DNA of 64,000 bases from Psychrobacter sp. JCM 18900 (lineage in GTDB: Bacteria; Pseudomonadota; Gammaproteobacteria; Pseudomonadales; Moraxellaceae). The stretch is taken from positions 62,001 to 126,000 of the forward strand of contig NZ_CAJHBL010000004.1 of assembly GCF_904846625.1 (NCBI RefSeq), given 5' to 3'. Each line of letters begins with the position of its first letter. Position 1 is the first letter of the stretch. The notes under the pieces were generated by a model that searched no databases, had not been told where the DNA came from, and saw nothing but the letters and a program-made list of their open reading frames with translations. Shown here piece after piece: positions 55,563-64,000 of this stretch. The position numbers and the translations under genes were made by a program.

Positions 55563-56420
55563 ATGAAAGTCGACAGTTTGGATGTGCAGCGATGGCAGAA
55601 GTACATAGAGCAAGAGACTGGATTTGTGCTGCCAGACATACAACTACAGTGGCTGGCCAATGCAGTCGACTGTACGGCGATGTCGAACGGATTGAGCGTT
55701 CAACAATTATGGTATCAACTATCGAAAAGTGATGAGTTGCGTCAGCAGTTGTTAGACAAAGTACTCATTCATGAGAGTCGCTTCTTTCGACATAGACCCT
55801 CTATCGACTTTGTCACAGAGTATGCATTGCAGCATCATAAAGCGGACAACATTGATAGTTTGTTTCGTATTTGGAGTGTTGGCTGCGCAAGTGGACAAGA
55901 AGCTTGGTCACTGGCCATGAGCTTGGCCGCACAGCGATGTCAAGACTATAAAATATTAGGGACGGACATCAGCGAAGAGGCTATTAAAAGCGCACGGTTG
56001 GGACAATACGATAACAGGCAACAAACTTTAATCCCGCAATCGTGTCAGCCGTTCGTTCAGCCGCTGCCATCTAAGATTACATTAAACAGATCGAAGCCTG
56101 ACACACCAGAAGCGGCTAATAGTATGCAGGAGAATTGGCAGGTAGCGCCTGTATTGCAGCCACATGTCAATTTTTCTGTACACAATATTATTGAACAAAA
56201 ACCACCCACTACGCATCTTCAGAATGTGATTATTTGCCAAAACATGCTGCTATATTTTCGTAAATTTGATCAGCGTGATATTTTGGCACGGTTATCAGAG
56301 CAGTGCGCGTTAGAGGGATATATTATATTGGCTCCAGGTGAGGCGTTGTTCTGGCGTCCTTCAAATATGCGCCGCATTGCGCACCCACAGGTTAATGTGT
56401 GGCAAAAAATTAGTGCCTAA
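55563..56420 (+). CDS. pilK: CheR-type chemoreceptor methyltransferase PilK
   Basis: 285 residues from the ATG at 55563, where similarity to the usual PilK start (WQKYIEQETGFVLPDIQLQW) begins; an in-frame TTG at 55488 would add 25 residues but has a poorly spaced ribosome site. The SAM-binding region is RIWSVGCASGQEAWSLAMSL, with LGTDISEEAIKSAR, and NVIICQNMLLYF corresponds to the CheR C-R-N-x-L-I-Y-F motif with Arg replaced by Gln. It should methylate PilJ glutamates for adaptation. It lies between pilJ and chpA. Confidence 0.88.
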   Translation: MKVDSLDVQRWQKYIEQETGFVLPDIQLQWLANAVDCTAMSNGLSVQQLWYQLSKSDELRQQLLDKVLIHESRFFRHRPSIDFVTEYALQHHKADNIDSLFRIWSVGCASGQEAWSLAMSLAAQRCQDYKILGTDISEEAIKSARLGQYDNRQQTLIPQSCQPFVQPLPSKITLNRSKPDTPEAANSMQENWQVAPVLQPHVNFSVHNIIEQKPPTTHLQNVIICQNMLLYFRKFDQRDILARLSEQCALEGYIILAPGEALFWRPSNMRRIAHPQVNVWQKISA

Positions 56421-56450
56421 ATTAGTGCATAGACGAGTTAGGATAAACCT

Positions 56451-59400
56451 ATGAAAAACCAGCCCAATGACATAGTGACGTTTCAGTGGTTGCTACCATT
56501 ATTCAATCAGCAGTTAACACAGATATCTGACGGTTGGCAATTAGGTGAATCTAGCATCGACCATGAGCAACTAATATCAAGTTATCATCAGGTTAGTGGT
56601 GCGCTCATCATACTTAAACTACCTTTACTAGCAGGTGTTGCTAGCAAGTTGAGTCAACTCGCAGGATTACAAAGTTGTGACGATTTTTCTATTAAAGAGC
56701 GCCGTATAGGTCAGTTCTCTCATCGATTATTACAACGAGAGATTAATCAGTATGCGCGTACAGGAATCTATCATAGAGGTCTAATAAGTAGAGCAATTGA
56801 TGAGCTGACCCAAGCTTTGTCTCAACGAGATATAGAAACTGACATTCTTGTAAATGTTAGTGACGTTCAGCATGAATACGCAAGCGATCATGCGAATAAC
56901 GAAAATATTATCAATAATATTGAAGCCGCCCTACCTACAGAACAAGCTACTGCTAGCTTGACAAGTGAACAGTGTCAGCAGTTGCTACTCGTATGGCGTC
57001 AGCAAGTACAAGCATTACTGATCACTAATACAAATCAGTCGTCAGCACTCAGTACCTTAGGAAAAGCTAGCCAGTATCTCAGGCAGACAACACAAGATAG
57101 TGGTTTACAAAGACTATGGTGTTTAACTGAATTACTGCTAAGCGATCTGGCCCAAAACGAGAAACCACTTCCTGAGCGTTATGCTCCATTATTAGGTCAG
57201 CTTGATCAAGTTATAGAGTCTTGTGCCCAGTCAAATGAAGTACCTTCAACTATAGTTGTAAGATTGACCACCGCAATCTATGTCGAATTGAGTTATCTAG
57301 CGCACAGTAGCAAACGTACTCAGTCTATTTTGGATAAAGTATCTCAAAGTACCACGACAGCGTCTCGTTTTTTACCACAATTATTAACTCAACTTGATGC
57401 GCTTATTTTCAAGCTAGATGAGCCAGATAGCTTAGTAGCTCCTTTACAACATATCGGAGAACAGCTCAAAAACCGAGGCTGGACTTACTATGTGTCTCAG
57501 GTGGAATCAATCCTTGCAGATTTGAAACAGTCTCTCGTATCAGAAACAAGTTTTGCGCAAGAGCAATGGCAAATTGAACGCAAGCTGCAAGAGTTATACA
57601 ACGCTATTTATAGTACTGAACAAACTATTTCACTTAAGATTGGTGATGCGACCTCTTTCGCTACTTTGCCTGAAGTGATAAGCAGCAATGAGACAGAATT
57701 AATAGGTAAACATGACTCTATTCCTACCGATGATGGCCTACGTGAGCTTCGAATTGCAGTGGAAGAGATAAAGCAAAATTTCAACGATTATATACAACAT
57801 CAAGATATTGGGTTATTACCAGCGTCTGCTGATTTTACTAGTATTGGTCAAGCTTTTGACGATATGGAATTGCCAGAAATTCGTCATACTATGGATGATA
57901 TCGGTAGTCTATTTGCACAGTTAACTACTCGTAATATTACTACCCCGAGCTGGAGTTTGGTGCAGGCGTTGGCTGAGAGCTTAACGTCTATTGAGCTATT
58001 ACTTGATTATCTTGCGCAGCAGGTTTTCGACCAGCAGTTGCTCACTTTAGCAAATGAACATACGGCCAGAGCAACACAGCTTCTTGATACTGATATCGAA
58101 TCACCAGCAATGCTTAACGAGACTGTACTCACTCAAGGGTCAGCTGCGACGAATGTTGTACGTTACGATGATAGTGGCGAGATCAGCCCTGTTATCAATA
58201 TAGACGATGCAAATGTAGTTGAACAAGATAATGTGAGTCTGTCCAATAGTACTGAAAGTGATGCACTAAAGCAGGCTCGTGAACACGTGAAGCCTGATAA
58301 CTTTGAAACAGATGAAGATGTCCACGATATCTTTATTGAAGAAGTGACCGAAATTATCACTGATCTTGAAGATTTCCTTCCTATCTGGGCGCAAGACTCA
58401 CAAGATCTAACACCATTAACCGAAGTGCGTAGAGGTTTTCACACTCTAAAAGGCTCAGGTCGTATGGTGGGTGCCTTTAGTATCAGTGAAATAGTATGGT
58501 CAATCGAAAACCTACTCAATCGTTTATTAGATAAAACATTACCAGTAACAGATGATGTTGTAAATCTAGTGGTTGATACCACAAAAATTCTACCAGCATT
58601 GGTAGCAGATTTTTCAGCGCAGCGCTTACCAAGATTTGATCCTGCGATTGTTATCTTACAAAGTAGTAATCTTATGAGTCAGCAGCCGGTCAACACTGGA
58701 CTGACGCTAGCTGAACTTGCTCCCAAAGAGTTTATGTCAGATGATGCAGAATTAGAAAAATCGCTACTAGAAATCGATAATGCTGATAACGATTCTAATA
58801 ACGTTTCTAATAACGATAGTACCGAGTTGGCTACTGAATCGAATAATAAGGAAGCGAATATCAACGAATATCTATCTACGTTGAATATTCCAGAGAGTCT
58901 TGCACCTTTTATTAGAGAGACTAATCAACTACCAGCTGATGCCGACGATGCAGATCCTGATATCAAAGAGATATTTATAGAAGAGGCCAATGAAGTATTG
59001 GCAGAAATTGTGCCATTGTATGAAAGCTGGCAGAAAACACCGAGCGATCTAGAGGGATTAAAAGATATTCGCCGTGGTTTCCATACCTTGAAAGGTTCGG
59101 GCCGCATGGTAGGTGCTAACTATACAGCGGAACTGGCATGGTCTATAGAAAACATGCTCAACCGTATTTTGGATAATAGTGTCGCTATCTCAGCTGATAT
59201 GCGTCAGTTAATTACAGATGTATTGGCGGCTTACCCCAATATGCTTGTAGCGTTTGAACAGGGTACTCAAGACTATCCAGCTGTAGTTCCAGTGTGGATT
59301 GCGTGTGCTGATGCGTATAGCAAGCAGCAGGGTAATGGATTTAGCTATGCTGCTTTGTTTGCACAGTCAGTAAGTAGTTCTATAGATGAGATGGAAGAAA

Positions 59401-62400
59401 CAACGCCATGGTCTGATACGGCTGAGACTGGCAATGCTTATGATGACAACAGTAATGAAGCTATAGACTCTACCTTACAGACCTTTCATTCGGTCAATGA
59501 AAAAATGGCAGAGGCAGCGGTTGTCCTTACCCCTCAAACTGAGGAAGAAAAAGCATTTTGTAAGATATTTATTGATGAAGCAGAAGAGCTGCTTGACTGT
59601 ATCGAACAGTTTGTCAAAGACAATAGAGAACAGCGTCATATAGAAATCACAGATGAAATCGTACGCGCATTTCATACTTTGCGCGGCGCTTCTGGTTCTA
59701 GTGCTTTGGCCGCTATCAGTGAAGTCAGTGCAACCATCGAGCATAGCTTGGAGTCATTACAACAACAAGATATAGGCATGAATGCTCAGCACTTAGAAGC
59801 ATTGGCCCAGTCAGCCACATTAATAGAGGGTTATCTAAATAACTATAAGCAAAATATAGAGCAGCACGATGTATCAGCAGAGGACGATGGGTCGCAGAGT
59901 CAGCATGATATAGCGTCATTGCAAGCCATGCTTGGCGAGCAATACGTGGCTAATGACACTACTGTCATGACCAATAAGAAACCGACGATAGAAGAGTTAT
60001 TAGACAGTAATATTGATACGTTGCTCGATGCTGAGTGGGAATTAGATGATGCGTTGAATCATACTGAGATAGAGCATGTTCAAGGCTATATAGAGCAGCA
60101 AACCTCTCAAATAGCTTCTCTTATGGAAAAAGCGCAAGCATTTCCAAAATTTTTCACGATTTTAGATGAGCTAGGTAATGCGTATCGTTATTTAAGTAAT
60201 CATATCGATAAAGCTCAAAATCAAGACATTCAAGCGATATTGCATGCAGGTCATGCTCAGCTGATTGGCTTGTTTGATGCCTTAGCTGGAAGTACCTCCT
60301 TAAAAATAGATAAACAAGTCATTGATGATCTACAGAGTATTTATCAAGAAAGGGGTGAGAACGAGGACGTTGGCTTCACCGTTAAAGTTGTTCCAGCAAC
60401 TGAGTTACAGTTTGAAACGATTGACACTGATATCGAGCTATTAGAGATATTTTTAGAAGAAGCACAAGAGCTTGATACTGCACTAGATGAAAGTTTCAAT
60501 AAATGGCGTGCCGATATCACCAATGTCAATGCGCTGAAAGTTCTACAGCGTCATTTGCACACGATCAAAGGTGGTGCACGGATGGCTGGTATCCGTAGTA
60601 TTGGTGATTTGACTCACGAAGCAGAAAGCGTCTACGAGTCGTTTGTAGAGAACCGAAGAGCGCCAACCGCGCAGTGGCTTGAAATCATGCAAATGGTGCA
60701 AGACACGATGTCACTACAAGTGATGCATATTGTGAGTCATAAGAAATCTTTCTTTACTCCAGAGCTGATTGAACAGTTGCGCCAGCTTGAAAAAGCAAAA
60801 ACGTTACCAGAGGTAGTCGATCTAGTCATACCAGTACCAAAAAATCATTTTGAACCTACAGAGCGTAGCATTGCTGCCAATGTTGTTGACAGTGATAACG
60901 AGGCATTGAGTACCCTAAGTCTGGATAGCATGATTAATCAATCGTGGGCTAACGGACTCCCTGATCCTGATATATTAGCGGTATTTTTAGAAGAAGCAGA
61001 AGAGCTTACCAATCGTAATAAGTATCTGCACTTGTTCTTAAAAGACACGAGTAATGCCACAGCGTTACAAGCGCTCCAACGTGACTTGCATACCATAAAG
61101 GGTGGCGCACGAATGGTCACTGCCTCTGGTATCGCTGACTTAGCTCACGAAATGGAATCAGTTTATACGGATTTTGTTAGTAATCGACGTCCAGCCACCA
61201 AAAAAGTATTAGAGTTACTGGTTGCAAGTCATGACTGGCTAGCTGATGCAGTATTTATTCTTCAACAACATGTTAATCCACCAACGCCTACGTTGTTGAT
61301 TGAAGCATTGGAGCAGTTTGGTAGAAACCCTGATAGCATAAAAACGATACCTAAAGAGTCTCTACAAGCCCAGCGTGAAGCAATCCTAATTGCCAAAGAA
61401 AACCAAGATTCGCAGTATCTTGCAAAAGATATCAGTGAAATGCCGTCTATGCTTAGAGATACTCATGAAGAAGATCAGAGCGCTAGTAGCAATGAGATGA
61501 TTCGTATCTCAGGTGGTTTGATTGAGCACATGATTAACTTGTCTGGCGAGTCAGCGATTAACCGTGCTCGTATCGATATGGGTATCAGTAGTCTAACAAA
61601 CAGTATTGAAGAGATGGGTACGACAGTACAACGCTTGGCAGATCAGCTACGTCGTATGGAGATCGAGCTAGAAGCACAAATTTTGTCTCAGATAGATGAG
61701 GAACTCATCGATAATGAAGACTTTGACCCTCTAGAGATGGATCAATACTCATCATTGAATCAGCTGTCTAAATCTTTAACAGAGTCGGCCTCGGATTTGG
61801 TTGATATTAACCATACACTATTAGAAAAAACACGCGATAGTGAAAGCCTGCTGCTACAATTATCTCGTACCCAGACTGAATTGCAAGACGGTTTGATGAA
61901 TTCACGTATGGTGCCATTTACGCGCTTGACACCACGTCTTGAACGTATCGTACGTCAAACAGCTAACGAGCTTAATAAGTCTGTTGAACTGACCATTGTT
62001 AATGCTGATGACGAGATGGATAGAACCATTCTAGAGCGCATTACGTCACCGCTTGAGCATATGTTACGTAATGCTGTCGACCATGGTATTGAAACCACGT
62101 CAACCCGTCTGAAGTCAGGCAAAGAGCGTAGTGGCCGTATTACCCTTGAGGTCCGTCGTGAAGGTAGTGAAATCGTCATTCAATTAACAGATGATGGGCG
62201 AGGCATTGATGTTGAAGCAGTACGTAGCAAAGCCATCTCTCAGGGTCTAATTGATGCAGACGATAATAATCTGTCAGACCTTGATATTATGCAATATATT
62301 TTCAACGCCGGATTGAGTACGAGTCAGCAAGTGACTCAGATTTCTGGACGCGGCGTTGGTATGGACGTTGTTATTAGTGAGATTCGCCAACTAGGTGGCT

Positions 62401-63338
62401 CAGTATCCGTCGTTTCAGAGTTGGGTAAAGGCTCAAGTTTTACGATGCGCCTACCATTGACGGTAGCCGTGTCTGACGCATTGGTTGTTCGTGCTGCAGA
62501 TCGCTACTATGCAATTCCATTGGTACAGATTGAGCGTGTGGTTCGAGTGAACCCAGAGAAGCTCTATGACTATTATCAATCAAATGATGCCACATTGAAT
62601 TTTGAAGACACTGAGTATCGAGTACGCTACCTAAATGAGATTTTATCAGGTAATAAGTTAAATGAGTTGGTCGTAAATACCAATACCAGCTTACCGCTTA
62701 TCATTATTAAAAACCGTACCGGACAGAATATTGCTTTGCAAGTGGATCAGATTGCAGGTTCGCGCATAGAAGTTGTTGTCAAACCTTTAGGCCAACAATT
62801 ATCAAATATTCCAGGAGTTTCAGCTGCTACTATCATGGGTGATGGCTCGGTCATGCTCATCTTAGATCTGATTGCTCTTATGCGTAATGCGCAATTGGTC
62901 AAGAATATTACGAAAGCTGCTGATGCTAAAAGAGGACGTATAGAGTCTAAATCTACCATTCTAGTCGTCGATGATTCAGTGACAGTGCGTAAAGTAACCT
63001 CACGTTTCTTAGAGCGCCAGGGGTTCAATGTGGCAGTCGCTAAAGATGGTATTGACGCAATTGAGATATTGCAAGATATGACACCAGATATGATATTGCT
63101 TGATATCGAAATGCCTCGTATGGACGGCTTCGAGGTCGCCACTCAAGTCAGACATAATAATCGTCTAAAGCAAATTCCGATTATTATGATAACGTCACGT
63201 ACTGGCGAAAAGCATCGTGAGCGTGCCTTAGAGATTGGTGTGAATGACTATATGGGTAAACCATTCCAAGAAAAAGAGCTGCTTGATAAAATGCAAAAAT
63301 TACTAGGTGAAGGGGTTAGCCTGACTAATGAAGGATAA
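56451..63338 (+). CDS. chpA: hybrid chemosensory histidine kinase ChpA
   Basis: 2295 residues. After a FimL-like N-terminal region (~600 residues), five histidine phosphotransfer domains carry RGFHTLKGSGRM (H664), RGFHTLKGSGRM (H878), AFHTLRGASGSS (H1075), HLHTIKGGARM (H1370) and DLHTIKGGARM (H1547). Then come the dimerisation region (GLIEHMINLSGESAINRAR), the CheA-type ATPase (RNAVDHGIE, DDGRGID, GRGVGMDVV), a CheW-like domain and a receiver with D2218 (LLDIEMPRMDGFEV). It phosphorylates PilG and PilH. Pseudomonas ChpA has eight phosphotransfer-like domains. Its stop overlaps the chpB start by 11 bases. Confidence 0.96.
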   Translation: MKNQPNDIVTFQWLLPLFNQQLTQISDGWQLGESSIDHEQLISSYHQVSGALIILKLPLLAGVASKLSQLAGLQSCDDFSIKERRIGQFSHRLLQREINQYARTGIYHRGLISRAIDELTQALSQRDIETDILVNVSDVQHEYASDHANNENIINNIEAALPTEQATASLTSEQCQQLLLVWRQQVQALLITNTNQSSALSTLGKASQYLRQTTQDSGLQRLWCLTELLLSDLAQNEKPLPERYAPLLGQLDQVIESCAQSNEVPSTIVVRLTTAIYVELSYLAHSSKRTQSILDKVSQSTTTASRFLPQLLTQLDALIFKLDEPDSLVAPLQHIGEQLKNRGWTYYVSQVESILADLKQSLVSETSFAQEQWQIERKLQELYNAIYSTEQTISLKIGDATSFATLPEVISSNETELIGKHDSIPTDDGLRELRIAVEEIKQNFNDYIQHQDIGLLPASADFTSIGQAFDDMELPEIRHTMDDIGSLFAQLTTRNITTPSWSLVQALAESLTSIELLLDYLAQQVFDQQLLTLANEHTARATQLLDTDIESPAMLNETVLTQGSAATNVVRYDDSGEISPVINIDDANVVEQDNVSLSNSTESDALKQAREHVKPDNFETDEDVHDIFIEEVTEIITDLEDFLPIWAQDSQDLTPLTEVRRGFHTLKGSGRMVGAFSISEIVWSIENLLNRLLDKTLPVTDDVVNLVVDTTKILPALVADFSAQRLPRFDPAIVILQSSNLMSQQPVNTGLTLAELAPKEFMSDDAELEKSLLEIDNADNDSNNVSNNDSTELATESNNKEANINEYLSTLNIPESLAPFIRETNQLPADADDADPDIKEIFIEEANEVLAEIVPLYESWQKTPSDLEGLKDIRRGFHTLKGSGRMVGANYTAELAWSIENMLNRILDNSVAISADMRQLITDVLAAYPNMLVAFEQGTQDYPAVVPVWIACADAYSKQQGNGFSYAALFAQSVSSSIDEMEETTPWSDTAETGNAYDDNSNEAIDSTLQTFHSVNEKMAEAAVVLTPQTEEEKAFCKIFIDEAEELLDCIEQFVKDNREQRHIEITDEIVRAFHTLRGASGSSALAAISEVSATIEHSLESLQQQDIGMNAQHLEALAQSATLIEGYLNNYKQNIEQHDVSAEDDGSQSQHDIASLQAMLGEQYVANDTTVMTNKKPTIEELLDSNIDTLLDAEWELDDALNHTEIEHVQGYIEQQTSQIASLMEKAQAFPKFFTILDELGNAYRYLSNHIDKAQNQDIQAILHAGHAQLIGLFDALAGSTSLKIDKQVIDDLQSIYQERGENEDVGFTVKVVPATELQFETIDTDIELLEIFLEEAQELDTALDESFNKWRADITNVNALKVLQRHLHTIKGGARMAGIRSIGDLTHEAESVYESFVENRRAPTAQWLEIMQMVQDTMSLQVMHIVSHKKSFFTPELIEQLRQLEKAKTLPEVVDLVIPVPKNHFEPTERSIAANVVDSDNEALSTLSLDSMINQSWANGLPDPDILAVFLEEAEELTNRNKYLHLFLKDTSNATALQALQRDLHTIKGGARMVTASGIADLAHEMESVYTDFVSNRRPATKKVLELLVASHDWLADAVFILQQHVNPPTPTLLIEALEQFGRNPDSIKTIPKESLQAQREAILIAKENQDSQYLAKDISEMPSMLRDTHEEDQSASSNEMIRISGGLIEHMINLSGESAINRARIDMGISSLTNSIEEMGTTVQRLADQLRRMEIELEAQILSQIDEELIDNEDFDPLEMDQYSSLNQLSKSLTESASDLVDINHTLLEKTRDSESLLLQLSRTQTELQDGLMNSRMVPFTRLTPRLERIVRQTANELNKSVELTIVNADDEMDRTILERITSPLEHMLRNAVDHGIETTSTRLKSGKERSGRITLEVRREGSEIVIQLTDDGRGIDVEAVRSKAISQGLIDADDNNLSDLDIMQYIFNAGLSTSQQVTQISGRGVGMDVVISEIRQLGGSVSVVSELGKGSSFTMRLPLTVAVSDALVVRAADRYYAIPLVQIERVVRVNPEKLYDYYQSNDATLNFEDTEYRVRYLNEILSGNKLNELVVNTNTSLPLIIIKNRTGQNIALQVDQIAGSRIEVVVKPLGQQLSNIPGVSAATIMGDGSVMLILDLIALMRNAQLVKNITKAADAKRGRIESKSTILVVDDSVTVRKVTSRFLERQGFNVAVAKDGIDAIEILQDMTPDMILLDIEMPRMDGFEVATQVRHNNRLKQIPIIMITSRTGEKHRERALEIGVNDYMGKPFQEKELLDKMQKLLGEGVSLTNEG

Positions 63339-64000
63339 TGCACGTGTTTTAGCGCTGCGAAAAAAAAATAAAAACGATATTAAAGTGATGGTGGTGGCAG
63401 AAGACCACCGCCAGCGCATGGCTTTTTCAGATACGGTACGTGGTTTCGGCTTTATGCTAGTCGGCTGTGTGTCACGAACACAGTGGCATGAAACAGGTGA
63501 GCTTTCTAACTCAGCTATCGATATTTGGCTGATAGACAGTGATTATGATGACAGTGTGGCAATAGCGACGGTGGCATCCAAACCAGCAGCAGTACTAGTA
63601 GGCTTCAGTCAAGCACCGTATCTAAACGAATCGCAAGAATATGCAAAATGGCAACGTAAGTTAAAGCGTAAATTTGCCCAGTTGCTTGATTTACCAACAC
63701 TAGTAGATGCTCCAAATTATAAGAGCGCCGCTACTGACTGGCATTATGTCGTATTTTTAGGTGCTTCTATGGGTGGTCCTAGTGCGGTCAAAGAGTTTTT
63801 AGATAACGTACCAGCCACACTGCCAATTTGTATTTTATTGGCACATCATTTTAATCAGGCTATGATTGGTACGTTGCCCCGCATACTTAATCGTCATAAT
63901 GACTGGCGCTGTAAGATTATCGCTTCTTCACAGCGGCTACGAGCAGGAGAGTGTCTGATAGTACCTATTGATAAGCAGGTTGTCTGTGATTCAACAGGTC
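63328..64000 (+). CDS. chpB: CheB-type methylesterase ChpB (cut by window end)
   Basis: 224 codons are visible from the ATG at 63328, which lies within the last codons of chpA, so translation is likely coupled. The N-terminal ~125 residues look like a receiver remnant (IKVMVVAEDHRQRMAFSDTV, IDIWLIDSDYDDS). The methylesterase domain begins with VVFLGASMGGPSAVKEFLD, which holds the catalytic serine (about residue 147), and LLAHHFNQAM with the His-His stretch. It should remove methyl groups from PilJ, opposing PilK. An A-rich run (eight A) follows codon 11. The C-terminal half is outside the window. Confidence 0.9.
   Translation, partial: MKDNARVLALRKKNKNDIKVMVVAEDHRQRMAFSDTVRGFGFMLVGCVSRTQWHETGELSNSAIDIWLIDSDYDDSVAIATVASKPAAVLVGFSQAPYLNESQEYAKWQRKLKRKFAQLLDLPTLVDAPNYKSAATDWHYVVFLGASMGGPSAVKEFLDNVPATLPICILLAHHFNQAMIGTLPRILNRHNDWRCKIIASSQRLRAGECLIVPIDKQVVCDSTG

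Overview
The window looks like a chromosomal segment of a Moraxellaceae gammaproteobacterium, most probably Psychrobacter. This is inferred from the moderate GC content, the PilGHIJ-ChpA chemosensory cluster, the long membrane-anchored FadE, the style of the MetNIQ and Ccm proteins, and the many acidic or Asn/Ser-rich low-complexity tails. No database search was possible. I found no rRNA, tRNA, CRISPR array or complete insertion sequence. Almost all of the window is ordinary core genome, with one small accessory patch and two MITE-like elements.

Layout. 1-2.7 kb: the tail of an unrecognised gene, a PA3496-type acidic protein, a YecA/YgfB-family protein and two YbjQ-family proteins. 3-5.2 kb: a bile-acid/sodium-type symporter and a formate/nitrite-type channel. 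5.5-10.1 kb: valS, followed by an accessory patch holding a NYN-domain protein, a second, diverged copy of the valS 3' end, and an AT-rich orphan gene. 10.2-13.6 kb: a TerD/vWA protein, a TPP-riboswitch-controlled THI5/NMT1-family protein without a signal peptide, and a DUF454 membrane protein. 13.8-17.7 kb: a cold-shock protein, YeiH with its divergent LysR regulator, and two tandem universal stress proteins. 18-25.2 kb: an M16C peptidase, two Nudix hydrolases, an MpaB-like oxygenase and a DUF2799 lipoprotein. 25.4-32.8 kb: NhaA, a TSUP transporter, a dicarboxylate/amino-acid symporter and FadE. 33.1-39.4 kb: RadC, CoaBC, a second TSUP protein, a histone-deacetylase-family enzyme, a YbjN-domain protein and an unknown. 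39.5-43 kb: ccmABCDE. 43-47 kb: an aldo/keto reductase and metNIQ. 47-51.6 kb: an OmpR-type two-component pair and an orphan membrane-fusion lipoprotein. 52.3-64 kb: pilG-pilH-pilI-pilJ-pilK-chpA-chpB, cut by the window end.

How the genes work together. The last 12 kb encode one pathway, the Pil-Chp chemosensory system for type IV pili: receptor PilJ, adaptor PilI, kinase ChpA, response regulators PilG and PilH, methyltransferase PilK and methylesterase ChpB. CcmABCDE deliver haem to CcmE for cytochrome c maturation, but ccmF, ccmG and ccmH do not follow. MetNIQ import methionine. The TPP riboswitch ties an otherwise isolated gene to thiamine supply.

The strongest oddities are the duplicated valS tail flanking stacked cargo genes, the riboswitch-driven leaderless THI5 protein, a PilJ with almost no periplasmic sensor, a histidine kinase with about 250 extra residues between its N and G1 boxes, a His-rich loop inside CoaBC, and a MITE that supplies the stop codon of the deacetylase-family gene.
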